Notes: generated from the letters alone by a model not told the origin. DNA of 64,000 nucleotides from Timema cristinae (GCA_039000515.1 JBCFYV010001001.1:6749033-6813032), one strand, 5' to 3'; positions 45,535 to 56,758 are shown, counted from the stretch's first letter. Program-made: numbers and translations.

Positions 45535-45770
45535 GAACTGAGCCTTAATTTACCACATCACAAAATACTAGATTGCCAACAACGGAGAGGTTGAAGATCA
45601 AATTCAGATCGGGAATAATGAGGGTGGTTTTTACTAAATGACTGTACTTTCTCTCTCCACGCCAATGAGGTCACATTTACTCTAAATTCTACCTTTCTTA
45701 TTACCATCACATAAGCGTAATTAATATATATGTACAGTTCGAACGGATAATAAGATGCGGTGAAAAATAT
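45535..45770 (+). mobile_element. tRNA-derived SINE, diverged
   Basis: Worn head, body 'AATGAGGGTGGTTTTTACTA' and 'CTCTCTCCACGCCAATGAGG', tail 'CGGATAATAAGATGCGGTGA'. Confidence 0.7.
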
Positions 45771-46359
45771 ATTTAAAAAAAACAACAACTGTACTTACTT
45801 AAGATATGCTACAACCATTTGGCTCCCATTTGACCTATCACACATATGCTCTGGTATACACACATCTCACATGAGAATGTTAATACCTGAGTGTTTTGAA
45901 CACATTACTGGTAGTGTATAGTTTAAACCAACGATGACTACCTTGTCTACATTTCACTCCACGCCACTGCCCTCAACCAATATCTCAATCATCTTCTTGA
46001 AATTATTTATGTGAAACAATAAAAACATAATTGTAAGTGCTAGATTCCTGTTTCTTGCTAAATTTACAGTATATACTTGAACATTCATGTAATAACTTTT
46101 ACCATCAAGATGTTAAACACACAACTATAAATTAAGGTGAATAGTTACTTTCAATTCTTGATATATAAAAAATATAGGTTTATTAATTATTCGTAGATTA
46201 AAAAAATTAAAATATGGCACACTGCACAGATTTTCTCTCGCTTTTACCTTAAAATATACATTTACTAAAAACTCTTAGGTCTAAGATTTGTGAAACTAAA
46301 TAACAGGTAGGTATATATATTGTTGTAGAAACACTACTCCAAAGTTTATAAATGAAATA

Positions 46360-47115
46360 ATACACACCCTTACTTAATTACTCTATAGTATTAGTAACTA
46401 TGAACACTGGTACAGAAAAATTGAGAAAAGAGAAATATATTTGTCCACTAAAGAGCATAAGAATCACATTCATTTTCAAAGACCCGAATTAAAAAGTATA
46501 TATATAAACGTATATTTCCAATAATAGCACTACAACTTTACAATAATAAGATATTTCGTATCTCAAATAGTTGCGAAAAAATGATAAAATTAGAAAAATT
46601 GCCCTCATGTAAATTAGCATAAAATTTATTTTCATAAGAAAATGAGAATTTACATTTTGTTAATAGTAATACATATTTTCTAGACATAATATTTATTAAA
46701 AAACGTTAGAGCAAATTTCGAGAGAATCGATTTGGTCTCTTTATGTCCTTCAGTAAACTACCCCTAAATTTAGGATTATATATATATCTAGTTCCAAAAC
46801 TCCTCTGTGGGGACCTTATGAAAACACCAAATACCAAGTTTTAGCCCAATCTGTAAAATATTTTTGGATCTAACCCGAGGTAGAGACAGACAGAAAAATG
46901 GCATAGTGAAAATAAACTTTTTGTTTTCAGGGGGTCATTAAACGTCGACAGTTATTAAAATCTCGAGTTTAAATTTGTTGACGATCACAATACTTTCCCT
47001 CAGAGGTGTCAAGAGAAAGTAAAAATTATACCATGACACGGAAATCGAATCCGTAACCCTTGGCTTAACTTTCCACTGCTAACCCTGAGATATCCAGGAC
47101 AGTTCCCATGTTCAG
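46360..47115 (-). repeat. Repeat family D, long copy with tRNA-like head
   Basis: Minus strand starts at about 47110 with GATATCTCAGGGTTAGCAGT (box-A-like) and CGGATTCGATTTCCGTGTCA (box-B-like), then the family D body. Collinear to 9620-10325. Suggests that family D is, at least in part, a tRNA-headed SINE of unusual length. Confidence 0.75.
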
Positions 47116-47645
47116 GGTCAATCTTCACTAGTAACTAAGACAAGGTCTGTTTAAAGTACTTATTTCATTATTTTATTCATATGATTGCATTGCTTGATAA
47201 AACATATGTTTTATAATGTTGAGTTAGATTTGTTTAACATACAATTTAATAGAAACAAAAAAGCTAGGAATATTGATCGAATGGGTAGTAAGCCTGACTA
47301 TTGATCCAAGAGGAAATCGTTCATCCCCCAAGCTTCACATTTTATACTTAATTGTGTGGTGTTTCTTTCTTCTATATTAAAAGAAAAGTGTTAAATTATG
47401 ACCTACTGGAGACGGCCATCTCCCATTGTCCTTCTCCATTCATGTTAAACGTGTAGTTAACTACTTTATATTCACCTAAATTATCCTGTTCTCTGGCACC
47501 CGAAAACGATCAATAAATATTATTAAATACCTCAAACTAGCTAAATGGTAAATTATAATTATTAACCTACTAAATAGGCATTATTTCTTACACTACAAGA
47601 ACATAGCTGTTATTTAAGTTTCTTTAATATTTTATTGATTGACTG

Positions 47646-48121
47646 GATAGCTGTTGCCCGCGGCTTTGCTCGCGTGGAAGTTGATTATATACAAATACGA
47701 AAATATACATATGTATTTACAGATTAATTTAAAATATTACGTTACGTTGATGACCATAACTTGACCTCAGATCAAAAATAATGCAAGTCCGATACAAACT
47801 TTCACCCCCTTTTTCATCCCTTATTAAATAAAATTTCCAAAATTCCTGAAACACGTATTTATTTGTTTAACCAAAATACAAAATTTTGTTTATGTAACTT
47901 TCAAAATGATGGACTTTCATACATATTATCATCCCCTATTTTGACCCCTTTGGGGTGGAATTTTCTAAAATCCTTTTTAAGTGGGTGCCTACATAACAAA
48001 ATGAATATACAGTCCGAATTTCATGCTTGTAGCCTTGATAGTTTGCGCTCGGCGATGATGAATCAGTCAGTCAGTCAGTCAGTCAGTCAGTCAGTCAGGA
48101 CATGTTATTTTATAAGTATAG
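47646..48121 (+). mobile_element. Non-autonomous element, right inverted copy
   Basis: Begins GATAGCTGTTGCCCGCGGCT and ends in (CAGT)n (48064-48097) followed by CATGTTATTTTATAAGTATA. Opposite in orientation to 40060-40541 and very similar; a few indels near 47870 separate the copies. Confidence 0.85.
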
Positions 48122-48319
48122 ATTTAAAAAAAACACTAAAGCTAATATTAGTCTGGATATTTTGTTTTATTTAATACAAAATATCGTTCGAAATGTCACT
48201 TTATCCGATGAGTAGGTAAGTAAATACTATATCTATATTGAATACACATTTGTTTAGATGTTAATTTAGTTTCAAATGACACATTCATTAAAAAATTTAT
48301 TATTTTAATGAAAAGATAG

Positions 48320-48850
48320 AGAGTGGACATGAAATGGATTCTGTGTATTAAGTTGGACTGGATCGAATTGTATCAAGATAGGGATAGGGTATAATGAGGT
48401 GGACTGGATATAACTAGTTCAAGATAAGAATAGGGTGTAATGAGTGGACTATATATAACTATCGGAAGATAGGGATAGGGTGTATTGAAGTTGTCTGGAT
48501 AAAACTAGCTTAAGATGGGGATAGGGTGTAGTGAGGTGGACTAAATATAACTAGCTGAAGATAGGGATAGAGTGTATTAAAGTGGTTTGGATAGAACTAG
48601 CTCAAGATAGGAATGTGTTGTAATGAAGTAGACTGGACAGAACTAGCTAAAGATAGATAGATATAGGGTGTAATGAGGTGTACCGGATATAACTAGCTCA
48701 AGATAAAGACAGGGTGTAATAAGGGGAACCGGATATAGCTAGCTCAAGATAGGGATGAGGTGTCATGAAGTAGACTGGATAGAACTATCTAAATATAGAT
48801 ATATGGTGTAATGAGGTGTACTGGATATACCTATCTCATGATAGGGATAG
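48320..48850 (+). repeat. Minisatellite, 46-bp unit, 11 copies (LINE-derived)
   Basis: Eleven diverged copies of a unit like GACTGGATAGAACTAGCTCA plus AGATAGGGATAGGGTGTAAT and GAGGTG. The first copy is preceded by codons reading VDMKWILCIKLDWIELYQDR, aligned with the LINE C-terminus next to the 39 kb array. This shows that the unit began as the end of a LINE reading frame. Confidence 0.88.
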
Positions 48851-48950
48851 AATTAGTGCGTCAATGAGCCTATGAATTCCTAATGTCGTTGAGAAAGTAA
48901 GTATTATTTTACATGAGATAGGCCTAAAATAACATTTTTAATATGTTAAT

Positions 48951-49229
48951 TGTAGGTGACCTGGCGGTCTAGGGGTAAGGTGTCAGACTTCTGTGCTGGC
49001 GGCCGGGGTTCAATCCTCGGTCCCGGCACAGATTTATCTGATTTCCAAACCCTTCCTACACCTCTGACAAGATATCTTGTGAATGTGGGGAATGCCAGGC
49101 CTCCACCGTGGTTCGGATTCCACGTTAAACTGTAGGTCCTTCATTTCATCTCACAATCACCCTACCATTACACATTAGCGTAAGTGCGTATAACCCGAAT
49201 GGGTAGTAAGACGCGGTGCTAATAATAAT
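48951..49229 (+). mobile_element. SINE-B, full length
   Basis: Box A in GACCTGGCGGTCTAGGGG, box B GGGGTTCAATCCTCGG, then CACCGTGGTTCGGATTCCAC in the body and the common tail ATAACCCGAATGGGTAGTAA with (AAT)n. Perfect 11-bp target duplication aatatgttaat at 48940-48950 and 49230-49240: a recent insertion. Confidence 0.92.
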
Positions 49230-49319
49230 AATATGTTAATCAGGTCTGATTTAAATAGTATTTTATATGATAATTTGTTGAGTTTTTAATCATCAACTTA
49301 TAGCATGTTGTTTGGAACT

Positions 49320-49540
49320 AGTTTTTTTTACTTGTCTATGTGTATATGAACCTGACCTTTGTCTGTGTGTCTCTGTGTTTGTCCATGTGTTTGTCTGTGT
49401 GTAGTGGGCCGGAACAGTATCTGCAGCCAGGGTACTTGCCCCCAAGGGTAGCCATGCCCCGCCTACCACCCATAGCGTGAGGTGATTCGTTTATGCACAC
49501 CAAAAATACTGGCTTTCCAACTTTAGACACAAATTCCTCG
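49320..49540. other. Unassigned GC-richer block
   Basis: A GT-rich start (TGTCTGTGTGTCTCTGTG) and 'CCGGAACAGTATCTGCAGCC', 'GCCCCGCCTACCACCCATAG'. No coding or repeat family recognised. Confidence 0.35.
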
Positions 49541-50439
49541 CAATAATACGTATCTGATATTTAAAAAATAAAGAGCACCTTTTATTTAGATATTGGCATG
49601 TATTATATACTGTGTATAATATTGCATGCATTTCTTCCCAAAAAAATGCTCATAGCCAGTGACGTGTCATGAAGTATTACCAGGTTAATCAGAGCTTGTT
49701 AAAACTGTACTTGTGATATATTATCTACATAATATACTCATTCATATACTGTGTTTTACATACTTCACACTGGAATTTATATACCTGACCAATGAGTGTT
49801 CTACTATGGAATAAGACATTTCACAAATAAAGTCTAAGCTACCTCTGCTTAAGCTGGCAACAATTCACGCCACGTTAATACTTTAAGCAAAACTTACTAT
49901 TCGTTTTTGCTAATAAAATAGATTTTAGTTATTATTTAATTCAACCTATTTTATCTAAAAAACTTAAATTATTTGCTGATTTAAATATATCCTTGATAAT
50001 ATTTTAATATATTTTAATTTTGAAATATTAAATAAGTAACTATAAAAATATCATTTAACTATTTTTTTCTATTTACTGTTTTAAAACTAAACAATTAGGT
50101 GATTGACAATTAAATGTTACATTTTCTTTGCATGTCCAAATACATGTCGTGTAACAGTGGAAAAAATGTATCTTTACATACATACATACAAAATGTAGGC
50201 AACAGCATATTTAAAAAAAAATACTTTCGTTGGCTGTGGTTGCATTTTGGCAATGAAGTCCCGTTTAGGACACTTATTGACGTGTTTTGTTGGCAAAGTA
50301 TAATAACTCTCTTTGCTATGAATCATTCCTATTAACATTCAGTTACATACAGTTAAGTGGTAAATTAATAATCTGAGGTCTTATTTTTAAGTTTTAACTA
50401 TAATTTCATTGATCTAAGCTAACAAATAATAAATAGTTC

Positions 50440-50650
50440 AATTTTTTTTATAGAAAAAGTTTTTATCCGACATCAATAAAGGTTACTAGATCTACTTTTA
50501 ATTACTCATACATTAGGTTATGTGATTTGCAAATGTCACTTTTTATGGATATTATCAATACCTATAAAATAACACTAATTATATAGTAAAATGGTATCAA
50601 TGTTAACCACAAAAAGAAATTATATTCTAAAAGGTGTTTATTATTAGAGT
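50440..50650 (+). repeat. Repeat family E copy
   Basis: 'GTTACTAGATCTACTTTTAA', 'TATGTGATTTGCAAATGTCA', 'CCTATAAAATAACACTAATT'. Confidence 0.7.
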
Positions 50651-50964
50651 TGACTTGTATTTTATTTTTTTATCACCACATTTTACTACACTGGGTATCA
50701 TCGCTGAGGATACTGCATGGTTACTATTGAGAAACAGCTTTATCATTTTCTCGTTTATGTGTGGCGGTCAAACTCACCTAAAATATAAGACAAATTTCGT
50801 AACGCTGGTTAGTCTAGGTGGTCGGTAGCTCCTTCTTACCCCAGCACACCACCTTTAGACATAACTGAAAGCGAGGAGATTTGGCAACAGTTAACTGAGA
50901 GAGAGCGAAGATAAAGCTTTCTATAAGACCTACATTTCCTTCAGCAATGATATTGGTTGTACAT

Positions 50965-51195
50965 ATTCATGCTATACGCCTAAGTATTGATTACGCTAAA
51001 GTTTTAGGAATGAGGAAGTTTGAATTTATAGGAAATATAATGGAATTTGTGTGGAGGGAGAGTGGAAAACCATTTAGGAAAAATAACCCCCAGTACACAC
51101 TACCATAACTCTAACCACAATTTCCCAGCCATCGACAGTCTAGTATTTGGTGAGGGTGACGCCTTTATGCGATTCTACCACCTAAGCGAGCATTT
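50965..51195 (-). mobile_element. tRNA-derived SINE, minus strand, diverged
   Basis: Plus text 'GTGTGGAGGGAGAGTGGAAA' and 'AACCATTTAGGAAAAATAAC' mirror the SINE body; head near 51180 reads, on the minus strand, GCTTAGGTGGTAGAATCGCA. Confidence 0.75.
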
Positions 51196-51339
51196 AGAAC
51201 TAGAGTTATTCGAAAATCGTATTTTTTCCAAAGTATTCGAGGAAGCTATGATTAAAAGACTGTCTCTAATTTATATTTTTAATGCTATCATGAAACTTAT
51301 TCCGTAACCAGTTGTTCAACCCAACACGATCTTTTCACG

Positions 51340-51650
51340 AGTACATAACACGGAACAAAATGTGCCCCTTGATGGCACCTATGGCGTACGGGCTGAATAT
51401 TTCAATACCGATGAAATGAGAGACTCCTGATAGTCGTTTGATGTACTTTGATACTTATAAGCCACTCTTTGTGTGGAAGATGAAGGTGGGTAAGGGGGTG
51501 TTATCTTCATCTAGGGATGTAGGGCCTCCTCTAAGGGTCATCCATACGAGAGCTGAAGATGCTATTGTACTGCCTCTTTAGTCTGAGATAGCTTTTACCT
51601 GTTGCATCTTGAAACGGGGGGGGGAATGTCTGGCTTCGACAGATTGCTCA
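51340..51650. other. Unassigned GC-richer block
   Basis: A 300-bp stretch of mixed composition (e.g. CCCTTGATGGCACCTATGGC) with a run of nine G at about 51617. No ORF, no family recognised; TE relic or conserved non-coding DNA. Confidence 0.3.
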
Positions 51651-51809
51651 TTATTGGGCTCATAGACTATGGCGTCAAGCTTTTATATTCTGGTTTACAA
51701 TTGATAAGGAGGTTTGGAGCTAAAAATCCCTTTCGAATACCCTAATAATTATTTTTCCAAAATGGTTTTTAAACTTTCCCTCAGGCAATAGGAGTTGAAT
51801 TTATTAACC

Positions 51810-52060
51810 ACTTTGTTGGCCACGTGGTCTAAGATCATTTTAGTAGTTGACTAGACTACCGATGATAGGGAGATTGAGTTTAGAGTTTCAGTTGGTTGTA
51901 TTGCATTTTTTTCATTCAAAACAGCTTTTTACTCTCTTTATATGCAAATGTGAGTACAATTCCTCTAGCTATATCCTTCCAAATCCCTAAAATCATTAAC
52001 GTTAATAGTGGATACGTGTATAAATCAAACTGGTAGTAAAACGTAGTGCTATAAATATGG
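51810..52060 (+). mobile_element. tRNA-derived SINE, diverged
   Basis: Head 'CCACTTTGTTGGCCACGTGG' and TCTAAG, worn box B, body with CTCTTTATATGCAAATGTGA, tail 'GGTAGTAAAACGTAGTGCTA'. Confidence 0.75.
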
Positions 52061-52119
52061 TGAATTTCTCACTTCCTCATCATTATCACCATTAGTACAA
52101 CTAAAGTCATATTTTCATA

Positions 52120-52320
52120 ATAATGGTCTGATATGAAAGCTGGAAAAATTACTAGATCTACTTTAACATATTGCTACGTCAAGTCCTGTGATCTGCAGCT
52201 GTCCCTTTTTATATCCTACCTATAAAATAACACCAATGATATATTAAAATATTATCAATTTTGAACACACAAACTTATGTTTGTATTTAATTAAAGGCTT
52301 TTCCTAAGAAAATTGGACTT
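52120..52320 (+). repeat. Repeat family E copy
   Basis: 'ATTACTAGATCTACTTTAAC', 'CCTGTGATCTGCAGCTGTCC', 'CCTATAAAATAACACCAATG'. Confidence 0.7.
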
Positions 52321-52329
52321 TAAAAACAG

Positions 52330-53940
52330 TTAATCAAGACGGTTGGTAAGATACAGTGAAAAAAAACGTCAGAAGACTATTTGCTTCGGAAATTATTGGG
52401 GAAGAAAACATGACATTTAAAACTAAATTCATTTTCAATATAAATTTAAATTTAAGTATTCAGACTACGTTATTATTAGAGTAAAGTTTACATAGCTTCT
52501 TTTTTAGTGCATAATATAATTTTGGAACCAATTTAATAAACTGTTAAAATACATATTAATGAAAGTTTGTTTGGATTAAAAAACTGTAATCACTAAATCA
52601 GCTTAAAATTTAACACACCTTATAAACACACAAAATAAATGATAGTACACAATACATAATTTATGATAGTATATTGTAAATAGAAACAACATCTTTGGCT
52701 TGTAGTAAGCTATTCTAAAATTATATTTCCTTAGAAATATACAAAATTATTATTTTTCGTTTTTAATCACTTTTCATTTTTTTTTGAATTTTTGGAATTC
52801 AGTCTCTAGCTAACTAAACTAATTATATATATGTAAATCATAAAATTACATTATTATGTAGATTCTCAATTTAAAACAAATCGCTAAGGCATTTTTCAAA
52901 AAATGAATTTCAAATTTTCAAAAATTATTTACACATAATTTTAAGGCTAGTATAAAAATCAAAATTTGGCCTGTGATTCACACCAGCTAGTTTAAATACA
53001 CATGTACTATATTTATTTTAATTTATATTTTATAATGCGAAAGTGGGTATGCCAAGTTCGTCTCGTTTTCTAAAAGTAACATGCGTAGAATTTCTACCCT
53101 AAGCCACATCGGAAACTTCAAATTAGTACATTAATTAATAGCCACCGTGAACTGACAATCATAAGTTGATAACGTTACCTTGGTATTATACATTTTTAGC
53201 AGTGCTGAGGAAGTATTCTTGTCCCTACCGAGGTCCAGTGGCCTCGTTTTAAAAAAAAAGGCTTTTACTCGTGTTATTGCTTACCGACTGACTAACAGGG
53301 TAAATACTAGTCAAAGTTAGGTACTAGTAAGCAGTCAGCCTCCAAGGGCGTATAACGCATGGTGTTTAATGGCTCCTTGCAGTGGTGGCTAACGGGTAGA
53401 TATTTTGGGGAGTTATTCATATATGGGATATATTTATGTTTATATTTACTTAGATGTTATGGGGATCTTTTTATTTATGTGGTCCACAGGTTTATTTTTA
53501 TCTTAATATTAAGTTTAAAGGAAACCCATAAAATGGGTTTGTCTGTAACCCCAGCTAGAGTAGAAAGACATACTTATTTAATTAGAGGACATTAAAACGT
53601 GTACCATAGTTTTAGGGTGAAATATTTTTTCTTATCGCAATAGTGAAACTCCACTATTCTGAACTGTATTTGCTTAAAATAATTGGAGTCTCATGGTAGA
53701 CATATTGTATATTACAAGTAATATATAAAGTAACGAATAATTTGATGAGTATGTTGTGTAAGCACTATGTTACATCATGTGCAGCCCTTTCAATGTGTTG
53801 AATAATTCAATAAACTTTTGTGGATGGATTCGGACAGGTCTGTAATGAACAGACAATGGAACCCCAGTAAAGACAAACAATTTAGGAAGATTAAAAATGA
53901 CATAATCTTAGATTATGTTTTCAACAAACAAAAGGAATCA
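52330..53940. other. A+T-rich intronic DNA, no gene seen
   Basis: No nested gene. 'TTTATAATGCGAAAGTGGGT' near 53028 resembles a widespread insect element end but no partner was seen. Confidence 0.5.
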
Positions 53941-53948
53941 TATGTTAG

Positions 53949-54111
53949 TGTGTATTAATCACAACTTATGAATGTGGGGAGTGCCAGGCCTCCACCGTGG
54001 TTCGGATCCCACGTTAAACTGTGGGTCCTTCATTTCATCTCCCAATCACCCTACCATTTACACATTAGCGTAGGTGCGTATAATCCGAACGGGTAGTAAG
54101 ACGTGGTGCAA

Positions 54112-54148
<37 letters not shown>
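53949..54148 (+). mobile_element. SINE-B, 5'-truncated
   Basis: Starts inside the body (TGTGTATTAATCACAACTTA), keeps CACCGTGGTTCGGATCCCAC and the common tail, ends in about 12 AAT units. Target duplication catatgttag (53939-53948) and catatattag (54149-54158). Confidence 0.88.
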
Positions 54149-54150
<2 letters not shown>

Positions 54151-54184
54151 TATATTAGACGATTTCAATAAAATTAACCTATTC

Positions 54185-54318
54185 AATTAACATGAAAAAT
54201 CATTTAAGAAAACCCACCCCAGTTCACCCGACTGAGATTCGAACATCGATCTCCCCGTCCTCGGTAGTCTCAACACCAAAATAGCGCGTTAGCTAACTAC
54301 GCCATCGAGGTAGGTAAC
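54185..54318 (-). mobile_element. tRNA-derived SINE head, minus strand
   Basis: Minus strand: ACCTCGATGGCGTAGTTAGC, TAACGCGC and box B GTTCGAATCTCAGTCGGGTG; the same head type as the 1051 copy. The body is short and the 3' tail is missing. Confidence 0.8.
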
Positions 54319-54603
54319 TAAATATATACCTAACACATAGTAAACTATATTTATTTTTATCACAATTGTAATAATAATATAGTGAGTGTTATAATTTTAA
54401 TTAGAAGACATTTTATTTTTAGATGAATTAACATACACCGCACAATTGTAGATCCCCATTTAACCAAAACACGTAACCAATAATAGTTTATATTTTTTAA
54501 AATCACGGCTTATACTATTTTAGAGCACGTGGCACATCATCATTATTCATTTTCACCATTTTACCACGAATTTTTAGTTAAAATTTCGTGTTTATTGTTA
54601 CAG

Positions 54604-54667
54604 AAACTTGAGCAAGACGATGACCACCAGCATCTCTACGACGCACGGTCCAATCGCTGACGTGTGA
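54604..54667 (+). CDS. tipE: TipE, C-terminal exon (residues 372-392)
   Basis: A 64-nt terminal coding exon, too short to stand out as an ORF. The acceptor TTTATTGTTACAG ends at 54603. Joining GG at 44021-44022 with A at 54604 gives Gly-372, then the frame reads NLSKTMTTSISTTHGPIADV to TGA at 54665-54667. The NLSKTMTTSIST block is a known conserved TipE C-terminus in flies, which makes the exon and the phase-2 junction secure. It completes a 392-aa protein, somewhat shorter than the 452-aa fly form because the loop and tail are shorter. Confidence 0.95.
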
Positions 54668-55600
54668 AGTTCCCTTGCGGTCAAATTTGACCTTTCAACT
54701 TGCCATCCGCGTTGGCTGGCTGTCCTCAGCATTTTCTGGCCAATCACAGCACAGCTAGACCATCATTATGTGTTCACGCAGACACATGATACGCACTATC
54801 ATTGCTTGCTAGTCAGGCAAAAAAAAAGCTTTCTTTTTATTTGTATATATTATTTTTATTCGTGAATATTTTTATTACGTCAGATAAAGGTTAAGGTTGG
54901 CTGTGAACAAAGCTGATTAAAGTGTGAAAGATGCTTCTATGGTTGTGCATGTTATATAGATATTATTATCACTGAATTTTAGACGTTTGGACATTTTGTT
55001 GTTACATTGCTTGAAACTATTAACTGTTATGATAACATCTTGTTATTTGTTAACTTTGAAACCATATTGAGATTTCAACTGATATATTATAATAATAACC
55101 TATGACATAAAGACACGCACCAACACATTTAATAATGTTTAGCATTGGTTTCAGGTTTTGTTAAGTGAAAGCATTTTTTTTAAGAGCTTAGACAATCACT
55201 AAGTTTACATAAATATTTCCATTTACAGTTAATGACTAGTTTATCTAGGTTATATCACATGAGGTGGTATTTGGGTCGCTCACTAGAAAATTAAAATTCT
55301 AAATAGTCTTTCCCACTGCAGTTCATGTCTAGGTTTACTGTGTTACATTACATGAGGTGATATTTGGTTATTCATTATCAAAGGAAAATTATTCTAAATA
55401 GCTTTTCCCTCATGCAGTTCGTGTCTAGGTTTATCAAATATGTTATTATGAATGGAATTATATTTCATCGTCCAGTAGGTGAATGGTTTAGTTAATAGGC
55501 CTAAATATAATAATCAGAGTTTAAAATAGTGTTATGTAACAATATTGAGATTTACATTTGAAATTTTGAGTATAGGAAATATATAAATGAATTGCAGTAT
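54668..55600 (+). other. tipE 3' UTR start and A+T-rich flank
   Basis: The first 130 bp after the stop are GC-richer (e.g. CCATCCGCGTTGGCTGGCTG), in line with a 3' UTR. No clear AATAAA hexamer could be assigned. Beyond about 54850 the DNA is A+T-rich; 55250-55440 holds a twofold repeat (TTATATCACATGAGGTG and related). Confidence 0.5.
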
Positions 55601-55809
55601 CTATATTACATAGCTTGGTGAGACACTAGTTAGTGGTGAGTAGAACAAGGATAAGTTAGGGGGGGGGGGATGTGTATATTGAGTGTCTATCACAAGATAC
55701 ATTAGTGAGTGGAGTACAAAGAGTAATAACGAGTTATGAAGAGTGATTTTGAAGATATATTTTAAAATGAATATTTGACGTTTTGGATACAATCTATCAT
55801 CCAACTCTC

Positions 55810-56015
55810 TTAGGAAGGACTTTATATGACAACTATAAAAGTTACTAGATCTACTTTCACGTATTCATGCGTCAAGTCACGTGATCTGTAGCTGTCACAT
55901 TTGATAGATATTATCAATGCCTATAAAATACAACTAATCAAATAGTAGGTATAATGTTACCAATTTTGGGCTTGAAAAACTAAGTGTGTGTTTTTGAAAA
56001 GGCCCTTTCTACACA
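55810..56015 (+). repeat. Repeat family E copy
   Basis: 'ATGACAACTATAAAAGTTAC', 'GTCACGTGATCTGTAGCTGT', 'CCTATAAAATACAACTAATC'; the best preserved copy. Confidence 0.75.
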
Positions 56016-56096
56016 AATTGTCCTGTAGTGATGGAAAGGTGATTTGAGTGGATAGTTTTAATATGGCATTAGTAAGCCTGTATCTGGATTACCACA

Positions 56097-56640
56097 GTGA
56101 TTGGTGGAGTGAGGTGAGCCCAAGGAGTCCTGAGTGAGGTTAGTTGTGACTTGATTGGTGGAGTAGGGTGAGCCCAGGGAGTTCTGAGTGAGGTTAGTTG
56201 TGACTTGATTGGTGGAGTGAGGTGAGCCCAGGGAGTTCTGAGTGAGGTTAGTTGTGACTTGATTGGTGGAGTAGGGTGAGCCAAGGGAGTTCTGAGTGAG
56301 GTTAGTTGTGACTTGATTGGTGGAGTGAGGTGAGCCCAAGGAGTTCTGAGTGAGGTTAGTTGTGACTTGATTGGTGGAGTAGGGTGAGCCAAGGGAGTTC
56401 TGAGTGAGGTTAGTTGTGACTTGATTGGTGGAGTAGGGTGAGCCCAGGGAGTTCTGAGTGAGGTTAGTTGTGACTTGATTGGTGGAGTAGGGTGAGCCAA
56501 GGGAGTTCTGAGTGAGGTTAGTTGTGACTTGATTGGTGGAGTGTGGTGAGCCCAGGGAGTTCTGAGTGAGGTTAGTTGTGACTTGATTGGTGGAGTAGGG
56601 TGAGCCAAGGTAGTAAGGTTAGTTGTGACTTGATTGGGGG
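56097..56640 (+). repeat. Minisatellite, 54-bp unit, ten copies
   Basis: Tandem unit AGGTTAGTTGTGACTTGATT, GGTGGAGTAGGGTGAGCC, AAGGGAGTTCTGAGTG. Copies alternate GTAGGG/GTGAGG and CCAAGGG/CCCAGGG, hinting at a 108-bp dimer. Since 54 is a multiple of three, the minus strand stays open for 179 codons as repeats of TPPIKSQLTSLRTP; judged a by-product. Confidence 0.95.
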
Positions 56641-56758
56641 TATTATTCGTGAATGTAAATTAGATCAGCCTCAGCATGAGGGATGATTGAGGGAAGGGGG
56701 GAGAATGTCAGAGAAGGGGTGGTGACCATAGGGGAAGATTATTGGGGAGATATTAGAG

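Larger units (their letters stand above)
44023..54603 (+). other. tipE: tipE intron, 10.6 kb
   Basis: Donor GG|GTGAGT at 44023 and acceptor TTTATTGTTACAG ending 54603. It is filled with SINEs (44080, 44990, 45535, 48951, 50965, 51810, 53949, 54185), repeat D (44380, 46360), repeat E (50440, 52120), an inverted MITE-like copy (47646) and a LINE-derived minisatellite (48340). No nested gene was recognised. Unassigned GC-richer pieces are at 49320-49540 and 51340-51650; the rest is A+T-rich. Confidence 0.93.

Noticed and set aside
40066..48174. Two near-identical frames ending SVSQSVSQS on the inverted 480-bp elements
   Set aside because: The serine-glutamine run is the (CAGT)n microsatellite and the rest is not conserved as a protein; the differences between the copies include frameshifting indels.
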